DNA from: Candidatus Bathyarchaeota archaeon
Lineage (GTDB): Archaea > Thermoproteota > Bathyarchaeia > TCS64
Assembly: GCA_018396695.1 (NCBI GenBank)
Contig: JAGTQU010000016.1
Location: forward strand, 1 to 43,366
Reading direction: 5' to 3'
DNA: 43,366 bases
This document shows, piece after piece, positions 15,914-24,808 of the stretch. Position 1 is the stretch's first letter; the number at the start of each line of letters is the position of its first letter. A program made the position numbers and the translations under genes. The notes under the pieces were generated by a model. The model did not search any database and was not told the DNA's origin. It worked only from the letters and a program-made list of their open reading frames with translations.

Positions 15914-17125
15914 CTATTTTAAGCCACATATCCTGCAGGCTAGACTTGCATAAGCTTTTATCGAATCCAAGTATTCTTCAATCCTTATGTGATCCATATT
16001 TGTATGAGTGAACCTTTCTTCACATGGACCGAATCCAAGAACAGGATATCCGAGATAGTGGTAGAACCTCCCATCCGTCGCGAATCTCCAAACAGTTTGC
16101 TTAACTTCACGATTTAATACAGCGTTTAAAGTCTCTTCAACCTCTCTCACAACAGGCTGAGCTTCAGGGTCAGTGTAAAAGCCGGTAAAGCTTCTAACTC
16201 CTCTCAAAAGGTTTGAGGGCAATACTATGGCTTCAAGCTCTTTATCCTTTTCTTTCAAGGAATCTATGACGGCTTCGATCTCCTCTTTAAGTCTCTCAGC
16301 AGGGTAATCGGGCCCATTCCTACAGTCGATATAAAATCTACACTCTTCTGGGATAACATTACTCGTGTTCGGCTTAACCTCGATCCGAGTTACCGCTAGA
16401 GTAGTTTTACCGAAGATTGGGTGTTCGGGTAACTTTGGGATTAAGTCTTGTCTAATCTTTGAGACGATGTCTAATGCCTTGTAAAGCGCGTTGATGCCCC
16501 TCTCAGGAGCGCTAGCGTGGCTACTTACCCCCTTCACAACGACGTTAACCCCAGCCCCGCCTCTATGTCCAAGGGCGAGGTTCATATTCGTCGCCTCCCC
16601 GATTATGACCAAATCTCCTAAAAACTGACTTTCTTCTATTGTGGCGATTGTGCCTATTCCTCCAATCTCTTCTTGAACAACAGCTGCAATTTTGAGGTCA
16701 CCTTTAAGCTCAAGGCCGAGATCCTTCAGAACTGCCCCAGCCATAATCATCGCGGCTAAAGCACCCTTCATGTCGGATGCTCCTCGACCATAGATTATTT
16801 TTCCATGGACACCGAACACCGAGCCATCTAGAACCCTCCCTGAATATGGATTCGACATCTCCCCAGGGGGAACATGATCTAAATGCCCGTTGAGTAGGAG
16901 GTCTCTCCCGTCTCCACTCCCCTTAATTATAGCCATTACATTGTTCACTCTGTCGAGCTTAACAGAATCATAGTGGAGAGAATGCATCTTCTCTATTAGG
17001 AATTTTGAAAGATTCTCTTCTTGACCACTCGGGCTAGGGATGCTGATCATATGCTGCAGAAACCGAATTGCATTATCTTTATGTTTTTCAACACCTTCAG
17101 CAATCTGCTTGATTAGATCAATCAT
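15914..17125 (-). CDS. M20 family deacylase/peptidase (ArgE/DapE type)
   Basis: This 403-residue zinc hydrolase has all M20 motifs: GHLDHVPPGE with the first metal His, GRGASDMKGALAAMI with the bridging Asp, QEEIGGIGT with the catalytic Glu pair, and HTNMDHIRIEEY at the end. A dimerisation domain lies at about 195-305. It opens with a helix and SIPSPSGQEENLSKFL. Relatives include acetylornithine deacetylase, succinyl-diaminopimelate desuccinylase and the LysW-carrier carboxypeptidase. Substrate cannot be decided from sequence. ArgG and ArgF lie 14 kb away and would fit an arginine role, but this is only suggestive. Confidence 0.88.
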   Translation of the reverse strand: MIDLIKQIAEGVEKHKDNAIRFLQHMISIPSPSGQEENLSKFLIEKMHSLHYDSVKLDRVNNVMAIIKGSGDGRDLLLNGHLDHVPPGEMSNPYSGRVLDGSVFGVHGKIIYGRGASDMKGALAAMIMAGAVLKDLGLELKGDLKIAAVVQEEIGGIGTIATIEESQFLGDLVIIGEATNMNLALGHRGGAGVNVVVKGVSSHASAPERGINALYKALDIVSKIRQDLIPKLPEHPIFGKTTLAVTRIEVKPNTSNVIPEECRFYIDCRNGPDYPAERLKEEIEAVIDSLKEKDKELEAIVLPSNLLRGVRSFTGFYTDPEAQPVVREVEETLNAVLNREVKQTVWRFATDGRFYHYLGYPVLGFGPCEERFTHTNMDHIRIEEYLDSIKAYASLACRICGLK

Positions 17126-17171
17126 TTTTCAAAAATTGAGATTACTAAGTATAAAAACCTGATTACTCTCG

Positions 17172-17354
17172 TCAATTTTTAAGGGTTATCGCATCAACTG
17201 GGCATGCCACTTCGCATGCATGACAGTTGATACAGTTGTTAACATTAACAGGAGATATCAACCCCTCTTTATTTTCATATACACCCATCGGGCAGATCCT
17301 GATGCATGACAGACAGAGCATGCATTTATCTTTATCTAATATGATGTCCGTCAT
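17172..17354 (-). CDS. Ferredoxin, two 4Fe-4S clusters
   Basis: This 60-residue protein has two complete cluster motifs: C11, C14, C17, C21 (CMLCLSCIRICP) and CINCHACEVACP near the end, about 40-50. The first Cys run and the following Pro are standard for low-potential bacterial-type ferredoxins. It would carry electrons in the cytosol for partners not in the window. The ATG start at 17354 has an AT-rich TATA region upstream (about 17375-17390). It is separate from the M20 gene by 46 nt and may be cotranscribed with it. Confidence 0.93.
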   Translation of the reverse strand: MTDIILDKDKCMLCLSCIRICPMGVYENKEGLISPVNVNNCINCHACEVACPVDAITLKN

Positions 17355-17670
17355 TGGAGTTAATGATTAATATAAAAATTATTTATATTTTTTTATAATT
17401 GTTTAACTAAAGCTTAAATCTCTTCACGGAACCGTATTTTAACATGTAAATCAAAACAAATGATTTCTGCAATTATTCAAAAGAGAGAATTGAAGATTGT
17501 CCTTTTTTGAACATCTCGAAGTAGGTGAAACTAAATACTAATACCCAAAAAAATAAACAATATTAAATAATTTTGAAGAACCCTTCGAAAAATTTGTTTG
17601 CAAAATCTAAAGCTATTAAAATAATGTTTTAAAATATTCTAAGAAAATTAGATTCATTGAAAGGGTTTCA
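17355..17670. other. AT-rich intergenic stretch without a gene
   Basis: These 316 nt are strongly AT-rich, have stops in all frames, and hold only the ferredoxin promoter near 17375-17390 and T-runs at the 3' end of the exported-protein gene. I see no RNA fold or repeat of note beyond the short arms ACGG/CCGT at 17426-17435. Confidence 0.6.
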
Positions 17671-19392
17671 CTATTTCACATTCGTAAAACCGTGAATGAT
17701 CTCTTCAAGCCTTCTTCTGGTTTGACTCAATTTCCTCATGGCTTCCTTCCGTTTACTAATATATTCAACACGGGGAATCCTTCTTATTCTAAACCTGGTT
17801 TGAAGATTCCTTAAATCCGTTACTGCATTTTCTAGATCCATATCTGCATTTTTAATTATCTTTAACTTTTCAACGAGGTTTGGTTGTTCAGCCTTGAGTT
17901 TATCCTCGACCTTTCTGATAAGTGTTCGAAGTTCGTTAAGACGTTTTGTTATTTCAGCGGCTCTTCTCTCGAAGTGTTCTCTGCTAACCTCTCTTTTTTC
18001 AAGTTTTTCATCCATCTGCTCAAACTCTAAAAGTAGTGCAAGTCTCTCTTTATAGTATTCTAGAAGATTATTTAAATCGGAGGAGGCTGTAGGGGCTTCA
18101 AGTTTCTCCGCTCTTTTCGGTTTTCTTCTATAAACAATGTAGAAAGACCCTGCAACAACGACCCCTACGAGAATCCATTGTAGAGGTCGAAAGATGATCC
18201 AGATAACTGACCTGTTATAGTTTAGAAGTAGTTCTAATCTATCTGAAGGGGCAAAAGAACCTATATTAAACTGAATCTTCTGTGTAAAGGAGGATTCCTG
18301 TTGGATCTTGGTTGGAGAAGGGGTTGAAGAGGAGAAGCTAGCCCCTTCAGGGAGGGTGATGGCTAGGGAGAGATTATACAAGTAAAAGGGGTATTCTTTA
18401 AAAGAGTAATTAAAAAGGTATTTTTCATTCACAGTCGTCAAAAATTCCCCGTCTGGAATATAATATTCGACTCTTAGGTTTAGCCGATCATTCTGTCTTA
18501 GAGACGACCTCAACCTTACAGTTAACTCAGTGTATGTCTCGTTTCCGTCAATGACCTTTGAGCTTGCCTCTAAAGCGCCAACAGAGTCGAAACCCTTCAT
18601 ATCTGAAGCACTTTCCGGGAGTTTTAATACGAGTTTACTCAGCGAAGATCCCCTATTTTTCAAACTGTAAACGTCTTCGAACAAAACTTTTCCCTGCAAA
18701 ATTGTTAAGTGTCGTGTTAAACTCTCAAATTCGAACAGATACGAATCGTCTACGGATGGTTTATACTTCAATGTTACATTCTCATTTCTTAAAGAGGATA
18801 GGTCACTTGCAACATGATTAACCCTGGTGACACCATTTATCGTAATATTTGTGAAAGAGAGAATTGAATCGAGCTTAACCAATTCGGCGTTAACTGGTAA
18901 ACTCATGTTAAACTTGAAGGAAGAAATGTTGAAGTTTAAGGCTGGATAGATAGGGATCACTGCCGAATAAACGTTCACATTCCACTCGACTTGCTTCACA
19001 GAAAGGTATGAAGCCTTCACGTATAGTTTTTTGTTTTGACTAAGCTGAACTGTAGTCGGTAGATCAATCCGATAGAAGATGAACATAGAGTCCATGCCTT
19101 CTATTTTTTCAGAGGGCAGAAGCTCCCATCTTTCATCTTCAGTAAAGAGGTAGAAGGAGCATTTCTCAACAGAAAGATATGTAGGGTATCCTACACGTAT
19201 ACTTGAAACCGTTACGGCAGTATTCGCTGGAGCCTCGAAAACGAGAGTATCATTTACAATGACGATGCCTCCTCTCATTATTGAAACCTCTCTCATAGCA
19301 CTGACGACTGGCTCATCTACTGTTTGAGCTGAAACATTCAATGAAGCCTGAAGAAACATTATACACATGAACACTACCAGTATCTTTTTCAT
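17671..19392 (-). CDS. Exported single-pass membrane protein with cytosolic coiled coil
   Basis: I do not recognise a named family. From ATG 19392 (Shine-Dalgarno AGGTG 6 nt before it) the protein has 573 residues. There is a signal peptide (KKILVVFMCIMFLQASLNVSAQ region), about 370 residues of extracellular beta-rich sequence with N-glycosylation-type N-x-S/T sites, a membrane helix near 405-425 (WILVGVVVAGSFYIVY) followed by RRKPKR, then a charged coiled coil of about 140 residues in the cytosol. The two repeated extracellular modules each include a YYIP/YLSV-type strand. The layout recalls archaeal S-layer-side sensors or ribophorin-like proteins, without proof. GTG 19401 is an alternative start. 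Confidence 0.75.
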   Translation of the reverse strand: MKKILVVFMCIMFLQASLNVSAQTVDEPVVSAMREVSIMRGGIVIVNDTLVFEAPANTAVTVSSIRVGYPTYLSVEKCSFYLFTEDERWELLPSEKIEGMDSMFIFYRIDLPTTVQLSQNKKLYVKASYLSVKQVEWNVNVYSAVIPIYPALNFNISSFKFNMSLPVNAELVKLDSILSFTNITINGVTRVNHVASDLSSLRNENVTLKYKPSVDDSYLFEFESLTRHLTILQGKVLFEDVYSLKNRGSSLSKLVLKLPESASDMKGFDSVGALEASSKVIDGNETYTELTVRLRSSLRQNDRLNLRVEYYIPDGEFLTTVNEKYLFNYSFKEYPFYLYNLSLAITLPEGASFSSSTPSPTKIQQESSFTQKIQFNIGSFAPSDRLELLLNYNRSVIWIIFRPLQWILVGVVVAGSFYIVYRRKPKRAEKLEAPTASSDLNNLLEYYKERLALLLEFEQMDEKLEKREVSREHFERRAAEITKRLNELRTLIRKVEDKLKAEQPNLVEKLKIIKNADMDLENAVTDLRNLQTRFRIRRIPRVEYISKRKEAMRKLSQTRRRLEEIIHGFTNVK

Positions 19393-19401
19393 TCGAAACA
19401 C

Positions 19402-19723
19402 CTTGAGATTCTAATAGATGATTATCCTAAATTTAAATGGTAGCTTCTAAATCGAAAAATAGTTGAATTGTAATTCATACGACGGGATAATTCGAGCCTA
19501 AAATCGTTATCAAAAAGAATTCGATTTTAATTAATATGTGAATCTTTCGAGAGGACTTGATTAAATTTGACGCCATCTAACTAAATAATATATGCTTTAT
19601 AGAAAATGATATTTATGTGACTTACACTTTCAAAATCATGCTTAGACGTAAATCTAGTCAATATAGCCTATTCGGATTTTTAAAACAAGAAATAAAAAAC
19701 AACACTAAAGGAGAAGTCGATCT
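19402..19723. other. Divergent intergenic region between exported protein and gcvPA
   Basis: The region holds promoters for both sides. For gcvPA, GATTTTTAAAA at about 19674-19685 is TATA-like, and AAAGGAGAAG at 19707-19716 is a strong Shine-Dalgarno 7 nt before ATG 19724. I looked for a glycine riboswitch and saw no convincing tandem aptamer. The rest is AT-rich with no open frame of note. Confidence 0.5.
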
Positions 19724-21112
19724 ATGAACAAGTCTCATCCTTACCTACCTAACAGCGTTCCAGAGATTAAAGACAAGATGATGGACGAACTGGGGATAAA
19801 ATCCATCGAAGATTTGTATTCAGACGTACCTGAAGAGCTAATCTTCAAAGGGACCCTCGACATCCCTGGACCATATACCGAGGAGGAAGTAAAGACAATA
19901 GTTTTCAACCAATCGCAGAAGAACTCTGATTTTAAATGTGCCCCCTTCCTAGGAGGAGGAGTCTGGCCTCATTATGTTCCTTCAGTAGTCGACGAAGTTA
20001 TTCATCGAGCCGAATTTCTAACAAGTTATACACCATACCAGCCTGAGATAAGCCAAGGGATGCTTCAAGCCGCCTTCGAATACCAGAGTCTAATCTGTGA
20101 ACTAGTTGGAATGGAGGTATCATGCGCATCCTTATATGATTGGTCGACGGCTCTAGGAGAAGCCGCACGTATGGCTAATAGGCTTACCCAAAGAGACGTT
20201 ATCATCGTTCCTTATTTGATTAGTCCCCAACGCTTAGCGGTTTTGAAGACTTATGCTGAGCCAGCTGGCATCAGAGTCGTTCAGGCGGATTATGATAAGT
20301 CTTCAGGGTTAATGGAGCTTGAAGATCTTAAAGAGAAGGTTAATGAGAACACCGCTGCAGTCTACATAGAGAACCCTTCGTATCTAGGATTTATCGAGGA
20401 AAGAGTTGAATCCATAGCCGAGATAGCCCACGATGCTAATGCTCTTTTCATAGTTGGAGTGAACCCTATCTCTCTCGGAATCTTGAAGGCTCCTGGCAAT
20501 TACGATGCAGACATCGTAATCGGCGAGGGGCAACCACTTGGAAATCATATGAACTTCGGTGGGCCCCTTCTCGGGATCTTTGCGTGTAGAAACGATCCTA
20601 AAATGATTAGACAGATCCCTGGCAGAATAATCGGTATGACTCAGACTTTAGATGGTTCAAAAAAAGGATTTTCAATGGTTCTACAAACCAGAGAACAACA
20701 TATAAGACGGGAAAAGGCTACGTCGAATATATGCTCTAACGAGGCATTATGCGCGTTAGCTGGTGCCGTATACCTTTCTCTCCTAGGTCCTAACGGTTTG
20801 AGAGAACTCTGCAGAGTCGTAGTGAACCGAGCGCATTATGCGATGAGGAGGGTAAATGAGTTAACCAATGTGAGAGCCCCTCTCTTTAGAAGCTTCCATT
20901 TCAACGAGTTTACAGTCGGTTTCGAAGGGATTGAAGTTGAAGATGTCCATAAATCACTTTTAAAGAAGGGGATCCATGGCGGAAAAATTTTGAAGAGGGA
21001 TTTCCCTGAACTGGGGGAAGTCGCTCTATACTGTGTAACTGAGACGCATAAGAAGAAAGACATCGATCTCCTGATCTCGTCTCTAAAGGAGATTCTAGAG
21101 GTGGAAGAATGA
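19724..21112 (+). CDS. gcvPA: Glycine dehydrogenase (decarboxylating) subunit 1
   Basis: This is the alpha half of the two-subunit P-protein of the glycine cleavage system, which decarboxylates glycine on PLP and passes the aminomethyl group to GcvH. The 462-residue sequence shows the family opening HPYLPNSVPEIKDKMMDELG, FLGGGVWPHYVPSVVDEV, YTPYQPEISQGMLQAAFEYQ, and TREQHIRREKATSNICSNEAL. The PLP lysine is in the other subunit. It overlaps gcvPB by ATGA, so the two chains are made together. GcvT and GcvH are not in the window. Confidence 0.96.
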   Translation: MNKSHPYLPNSVPEIKDKMMDELGIKSIEDLYSDVPEELIFKGTLDIPGPYTEEEVKTIVFNQSQKNSDFKCAPFLGGGVWPHYVPSVVDEVIHRAEFLTSYTPYQPEISQGMLQAAFEYQSLICELVGMEVSCASLYDWSTALGEAARMANRLTQRDVIIVPYLISPQRLAVLKTYAEPAGIRVVQADYDKSSGLMELEDLKEKVNENTAAVYIENPSYLGFIEERVESIAEIAHDANALFIVGVNPISLGILKAPGNYDADIVIGEGQPLGNHMNFGGPLLGIFACRNDPKMIRQIPGRIIGMTQTLDGSKKGFSMVLQTREQHIRREKATSNICSNEALCALAGAVYLSLLGPNGLRELCRVVVNRAHYAMRRVNELTNVRAPLFRSFHFNEFTVGFEGIEVEDVHKSLLKKGIHGGKILKRDFPELGEVALYCVTETHKKKDIDLLISSLKEILEVEE

Positions 21113-22647
21113 GAAAGTTTAGACAAGCCGATTGGGATGAGCCTTTAATTTTCGAACTAAGTAGGGAGGGGAGAGTAGGGTTTTTTACTCCAAGCATTGA
21201 GCCTGGTGTCCGAGATCCTATTGGAGAAGTCGAAGACCATATTCCCGCCAACATGATCAGAGAAAGCCTCCCGAAACTCCCTGAATTGTCTGAGATAGAA
21301 GTTCTCAGGCATTATCTGCACCTCTCCCAAATGAACTACGGGGTCAATTCAGGGCTAATATACCCGCTTGGTAGTTGTACGATGAAGTATAATCCTATAA
21401 TAAACGAGGTTATTGCATCATATCCTAAAATCACTGAAATACATCCCGACCAAGATGAATCAACTGTTCAAGGAATTCTCGAGATCATGTACCAGTTGAA
21501 AGACTGGCTCCTCACTTTGACAGGTATGGATGATGGAAGCTTTGAACCAGCAGCAGGTGCCCACGGAGAGTATCTCGGCAATTTATTAATTCGGGCGTAT
21601 TTTAAGGAGATTGGAGAAATTGAGAAACGCTCAGAGATAATAATCCCCGACTCAGCTCATGGAACAAATCCAGCTAGCGCTGCTATGGCAGGGTTCAAGG
21701 TCGTCGAAATCCCTTCAAAAGAAGATGGCTGCCTTGATCTCGAAGCTTTGAAAAGTGTAGTGGGCGACCATACCGCTGGGCTGATGCTCACGAACCCAAA
21801 CACTCTTGGAATCTTCGAGAGTGAAATATCAAGAATCACCGAGATAGTCCACAAAGCTGGTGGATTAACATACTATGACGGTGCAAATATGAACGCCATC
21901 TTAGGAAAATGCAGACCGGGAGACATGGGCTTCGACATCGTCCATCTTAATCTCCATAAAACTTTTTCAACTCCACATGGTGGAGGAGGACCAGGCGCCT
22001 GCTTTGTGGGCGTCAAGTCCTTTCTCTCAGACTTCCTACCTGTCCCGATCATAGAAGAAAAGGATGGAGAGTACAGGCTGAATTATGATAAGCCGAAGGC
22101 TATAGGTAAAATAAAAGGATATTACGGCAACATCTCTCCAATATTGAAGGCTTACGCTTACACGCTTTCATTGGGAGGTTCAGGTTTAAAAGAGTCTTCT
22201 GAGATCGCGGTTCTTAACTCGAATTATGTTGCTACTAAACTTAAGAATATTCGTGGATTAAGCCTTCCATGCTCCCCTGATAAGCCTAGGAAGCATGAGG
22301 CCGTATTAAGTGCAAAGAAGATGATGGACGAGACTGGGGTGCGGGCATTAAACATTTCGAAAAAGCTTTTAGACTTCGGCATCCACGCTCCTACAGTATA
22401 TTTCCCCCTTATAGTGCCTGAAGCCCTCATGATCGAGCCGACCGAGTCCGAATCTTTAGAACGACTTGAGGAGCTGATATTCGCCTTTAAAACTATATCG
22501 GATTTAGCGTACTCTAAGCCGGATGAGGTTTTAGATGCTCCAAAAAACACTTCAGTAAACCGTCTTGACGAGGTCCGTGCATCCCATCCGAAGACGATGT
22601 GTTTAAGCTGGAGAAACTACTGCACGATATCAAAACAACAAACCTAA
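21109..22647 (+). CDS. gcvPB: Glycine dehydrogenase (decarboxylating) subunit 2
   Basis: The beta half of the P-protein carries the PLP-binding lysine in NLHKTFSTPHGGGGPG (about 285-300). Other family motifs are GLIYPLGSCTMKYNP, EPAAGAHGEY and IIPDSAHGTNPASAAMAGF. At 512 residues it is slightly longer than usual: the family normally ends close to RLDEVRAAR..LRW, matched here by RLDEVRASHPKTMCLSW, followed by 11 extra residues. The start codon lies inside the end of gcvPA. The stop sits just before the TATA box of the EMC3-like gene. Confidence 0.96.
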   Translation: MRKFRQADWDEPLIFELSREGRVGFFTPSIEPGVRDPIGEVEDHIPANMIRESLPKLPELSEIEVLRHYLHLSQMNYGVNSGLIYPLGSCTMKYNPIINEVIASYPKITEIHPDQDESTVQGILEIMYQLKDWLLTLTGMDDGSFEPAAGAHGEYLGNLLIRAYFKEIGEIEKRSEIIIPDSAHGTNPASAAMAGFKVVEIPSKEDGCLDLEALKSVVGDHTAGLMLTNPNTLGIFESEISRITEIVHKAGGLTYYDGANMNAILGKCRPGDMGFDIVHLNLHKTFSTPHGGGGPGACFVGVKSFLSDFLPVPIIEEKDGEYRLNYDKPKAIGKIKGYYGNISPILKAYAYTLSLGGSGLKESSEIAVLNSNYVATKLKNIRGLSLPCSPDKPRKHEAVLSAKKMMDETGVRALNISKKLLDFGIHAPTVYFPLIVPEALMIEPTESESLERLEELIFAFKTISDLAYSKPDEVLDAPKNTSVNRLDEVRASHPKTMCLSWRNYCTISKQQT

Positions 22648-22650
22648 CAT

Positions 22651-22660
22651 CTTTTTATAT
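22651..22660 (+). promoter_or_regulatory. TATA box for the EMC3-cmk-L14e operon
   Basis: CTTTTTATAT follows the gcvPB stop by 3 nt and predicts a transcript start near 22684. This places the mRNA 5' end at the TAAGGAG Shine-Dalgarno (22681-22687) and rules out the upstream GTG 22599 and ATG 22662 starts. Confidence 0.5.
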
Positions 22661-22694
22661 GTCAGCGACGTTGAGATTTGTAAGGAGATTAGAA

Positions 22695-23222
22695 ATGGAG
22701 TCTACGATTATTTTCCGATTAATCTCACAGAACATAAGTTTTATGCAAGAACCTCCGATGTCAGCGGTCGTAATCTTACTGATATCGATTGCAATCAGCA
22801 TTACCACAACAATGGCTAATAGGATGGTGGTTAAGATGGACGAATATAAAAAATTTACAATAGAGTCGGCTTACCTGAGACAAGAACTCATGGCCGCTAT
22901 TAGGAGCGGAAATCAACGGCAGATTGCGAAAATTCAAAAACAGCAGCAAGATATGATGAAGATCCAGCAGAAGATGACTTTAGACAGGATGAAGATCATG
23001 CTCTTCTTCTTCATACCCTTCATACTAATATGGCAGATCCTTGGAAACTTCTTTGTAGGGACTATAGCCTACTTGCCCTTCGACGCCCCATGGATTGGAA
23101 GAGAGCTTTCAGTAGGATCATGGTACATAATGTGTTCGATATCTACGAATGTGATCATCTCGAGGGCTTTAGGTTTAACCTTCGAGATAGAGCCTAGGAA
23201 GATAGAGGTTAAGAAATCGTGA
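22695..23222 (+). CDS. EMC3/TMCO1-like membrane insertase (DUF106)
   Basis: The DUF106 family belongs to the Oxa1/YidC/Get1/EMC3 superfamily, which inserts membrane proteins. The 175 residues give a first helix (about 24-40, VVILLISIAISITTTMA), a charged cytosolic coiled coil (about 42-98) rich in Gln, Lys and Met (QQQDMMKIQQKM), and two further helices (about 100-122 and 140-158). The start ATG 22695 is fixed by TAAGGAG and the TATA box. It overlaps cmk by GTGA, matching the common archaeal order EMC3-like, cmk, L14e. Confidence 0.88.
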   Translation: MESTIIFRLISQNISFMQEPPMSAVVILLISIAISITTTMANRMVVKMDEYKKFTIESAYLRQELMAAIRSGNQRQIAKIQKQQQDMMKIQQKMTLDRMKIMLFFFIPFILIWQILGNFFVGTIAYLPFDAPWIGRELSVGSWYIMCSISTNVIISRALGLTFEIEPRKIEVKKS

Positions 23223-23800
23223 AAGAAGAAAATAGCCTTCAGCGAAGAGAGAAATCTAAATTTAAAGAGTTAGTTGTGACGGTTAGCGGACTCCATGGAA
23301 CAGGAAAATCCACTCAAGCAAAAAAACTGGCTGAATACTTTGGGCTAAGATACGTATCAACCGGCACAATTTTTAGAGAGATGGCGAGAGAGAGGGGGGC
23401 CAGCCTTGAGGAGATGCTGAAGATCGCTGAGGAAGACCCAGCAGTAGACAAGGCTCTTGATAGTAGAACACGTGAAGAGTCTCTTAGGAGAGGCGTCGTG
23501 ATAGATGCCTCTCTCTCAGCATGGATGGCTGTGAACCCAGATATAAAAATCCTTTTAACAGCTCCTTTGAAAGCGCGTGTGAAAAGAATAGCTGATCGAG
23601 AGAGTCTCGCGGAAGAAGAGGCGCTGAGAAAGACTCTCGAGCGGGAGGAAAGCGACAGGAAGAGGTACAAAGAATATTATAGAATCGATATTAACGATAC
23701 CTCCATATATGATCTTGTTTTAAATACTGAATTATTTAGCCCTGATAGCACTGCACGAATCCTTAAAAAGATCATAGAAGAATATAGCAGATCAAGGTGA
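23219..23800 (+). CDS. cmk: Cytidylate kinase, archaeal type
   Basis: The enzyme phosphorylates CMP and dCMP with ATP. The 193-residue protein is the short archaeal form: P-loop GLHGTGKST (24-32) after a basic N-terminal tail of about 17 residues, NMP-binding segment YVSTGTIFREMARERG, GVVIDASLSAWM, and the lid region VKRIADRESLAEEEALRKT. The tail is somewhat longer than usual, and the family core begins near VVTVSGLHG. It starts at GTG 23219, overlapping the previous stop. L14e follows after 4 nt. Confidence 0.94.
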   Translation: MKEENSLQRREKSKFKELVVTVSGLHGTGKSTQAKKLAEYFGLRYVSTGTIFREMARERGASLEEMLKIAEEDPAVDKALDSRTREESLRRGVVIDASLSAWMAVNPDIKILLTAPLKARVKRIADRESLAEEEALRKTLEREESDRKRYKEYYRIDINDTSIYDLVLNTELFSPDSTARILKKIIEEYSRSR

Positions 23801-23804
23801 AAAA

Positions 23805-24056
23805 ATGTCGGCAATAGAGATCGGTCGAGTATGTGTTAAAACGAAAGGGAGAGAAGCAGGGAAGCGTTGCGTTGTTGTCGACATCATAGATAAGAATTTT
23901 GTGATAGCATCTGGGCCTAAAGAACTTACAGGTATAAAAAGGAGACGAGTCAATATAAACCACCTTGAACCGACGGAAGAGAAGATAAACATAAAGAGAA
24001 ATACAACAGATGAAGAGATTAGAGAATTGTTAGAAAAAGAAGAAAAGAAGACATAA
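23805..24056 (+). CDS. rpl14e: Ribosomal protein L14e
   Basis: L14e is a large-subunit protein found in archaea and eukaryotes. It has 83 residues with a KOW-like SH3 fold: IGRVCVKTKGREAGKRCVVVDIID, then VIASGPKELTGIKRRRVNINHLEP. The acidic and basic C-terminal tail ends KKT. Length and motif match the archaeal family. It ends the operon with the EMC3-like gene and cmk; T-rich tracts after the stop (24071-24125) could terminate transcription. Confidence 0.94.
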   Translation: MSAIEIGRVCVKTKGREAGKRCVVVDIIDKNFVIASGPKELTGIKRRRVNINHLEPTEEKINIKRNTTDEEIRELLEKEEKKT

Positions 24057-24188
24057 ATCCTTCAAGAATTTTAGATTTTCTGCCACTAGATTTTTGAGCA
24101 ATAAACTTTTTTGAAATTCTTTTTATGTTGAAAAGTTTATATTTTGAATGGTGGTGAAGGGGGTTCATAAACGTCTTCAAAAAACTAT

Positions 24189-24806
24189 TTGAAGTATAAA
24201 CCAATATCTGTTAGAGAACTTCTTACAGAGCTTCACACAATCTCTACTTTGATCATAGATTTAGCCTATTCTTCAGTCCTTTTCGATGACTATGAGCTTG
24301 CAGAGGAGGTTATAGAACTTGAAGAGAAAGTGGAGGAATTGAAGAGCCTCCTATTGATGAACACAGCCATCGTTGTCCGAGACGCTGATGATGCTGAAGC
24401 TATGATCGGCATCATGCGGGCGGGGAGCGTTGCTGAAAGAATCTCACAAAACGCGGGGGAGATCGCCAGAATTGTTTTATCAGGGCTTAAGATAGATCCT
24501 TTCATCATAGAAGCCTTCAACAAGACTCAAGAGAGGCTTGTAAAAACGATAATTTTGCCCGGTTCTATTCTCTCAGGGAAATCCATCGGTAAACTAAATC
24601 TTGAAGCAAATATAGGAGTTGATATAATCGCTGTTAGACGTGGGAAACAGCTTTATGCTAAACCCAAGCATAGTCTTATCCTCCTCGAGGGAGATATTCT
24701 GATAGCTCGGGGGGGAAATGTAGGTGTCTCAGAGCTTGGAAAATTAGCGAACGGAGCGCTACGGGATATTCCAAAGCCTAAGATAGATGTTAAGGAGAGC
24801 CTATAG
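24189..24806 (+). CDS. PhoU-like / TrkA-C (RCK-C) domain protein, first paralog
   Basis: The 205-residue soluble protein has an N-terminal helical PhoU-like half (about 8-110; SVLFDDYELAEEVIELEEKVEEL, then MRAGSVAERISQNAGEIARIV). The C-terminal TrkA-C half (about 125-195) is ILPGSILSGKSIGKLNLEANIGVDIIAVRRG... with ILLEGDILIARG. TrkA-C domains bind ligands such as nucleotides and regulate ion transport. The start is TTG 24189, the first possible after an in-frame stop; TTTATATTTT at about 24137-24146 is a likely TATA. A paralog and a transporter follow at spacings of 2 and 1 nt, so the three proteins probably form one transport unit. Confidence 0.86.
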   Translation: MKYKPISVRELLTELHTISTLIIDLAYSSVLFDDYELAEEVIELEEKVEELKSLLLMNTAIVVRDADDAEAMIGIMRAGSVAERISQNAGEIARIVLSGLKIDPFIIEAFNKTQERLVKTIILPGSILSGKSIGKLNLEANIGVDIIAVRRGKQLYAKPKHSLILLEGDILIARGGNVGVSELGKLANGALRDIPKPKIDVKESL

Positions 24807-24808
24807 AA

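Noticed and set aside
19402-19723. Glycine riboswitch before gcvPA
   Set aside because: No tandem aptamer core could be seen, and the segment near the start is simply AT-rich with promoter and Shine-Dalgarno.
22599-22694. Longer N-terminus of the EMC3-like protein, overlapping gcvPB
   Set aside because: The TATA box at 22651-22660 and TAAGGAG at 22681 place the start at ATG 22695.
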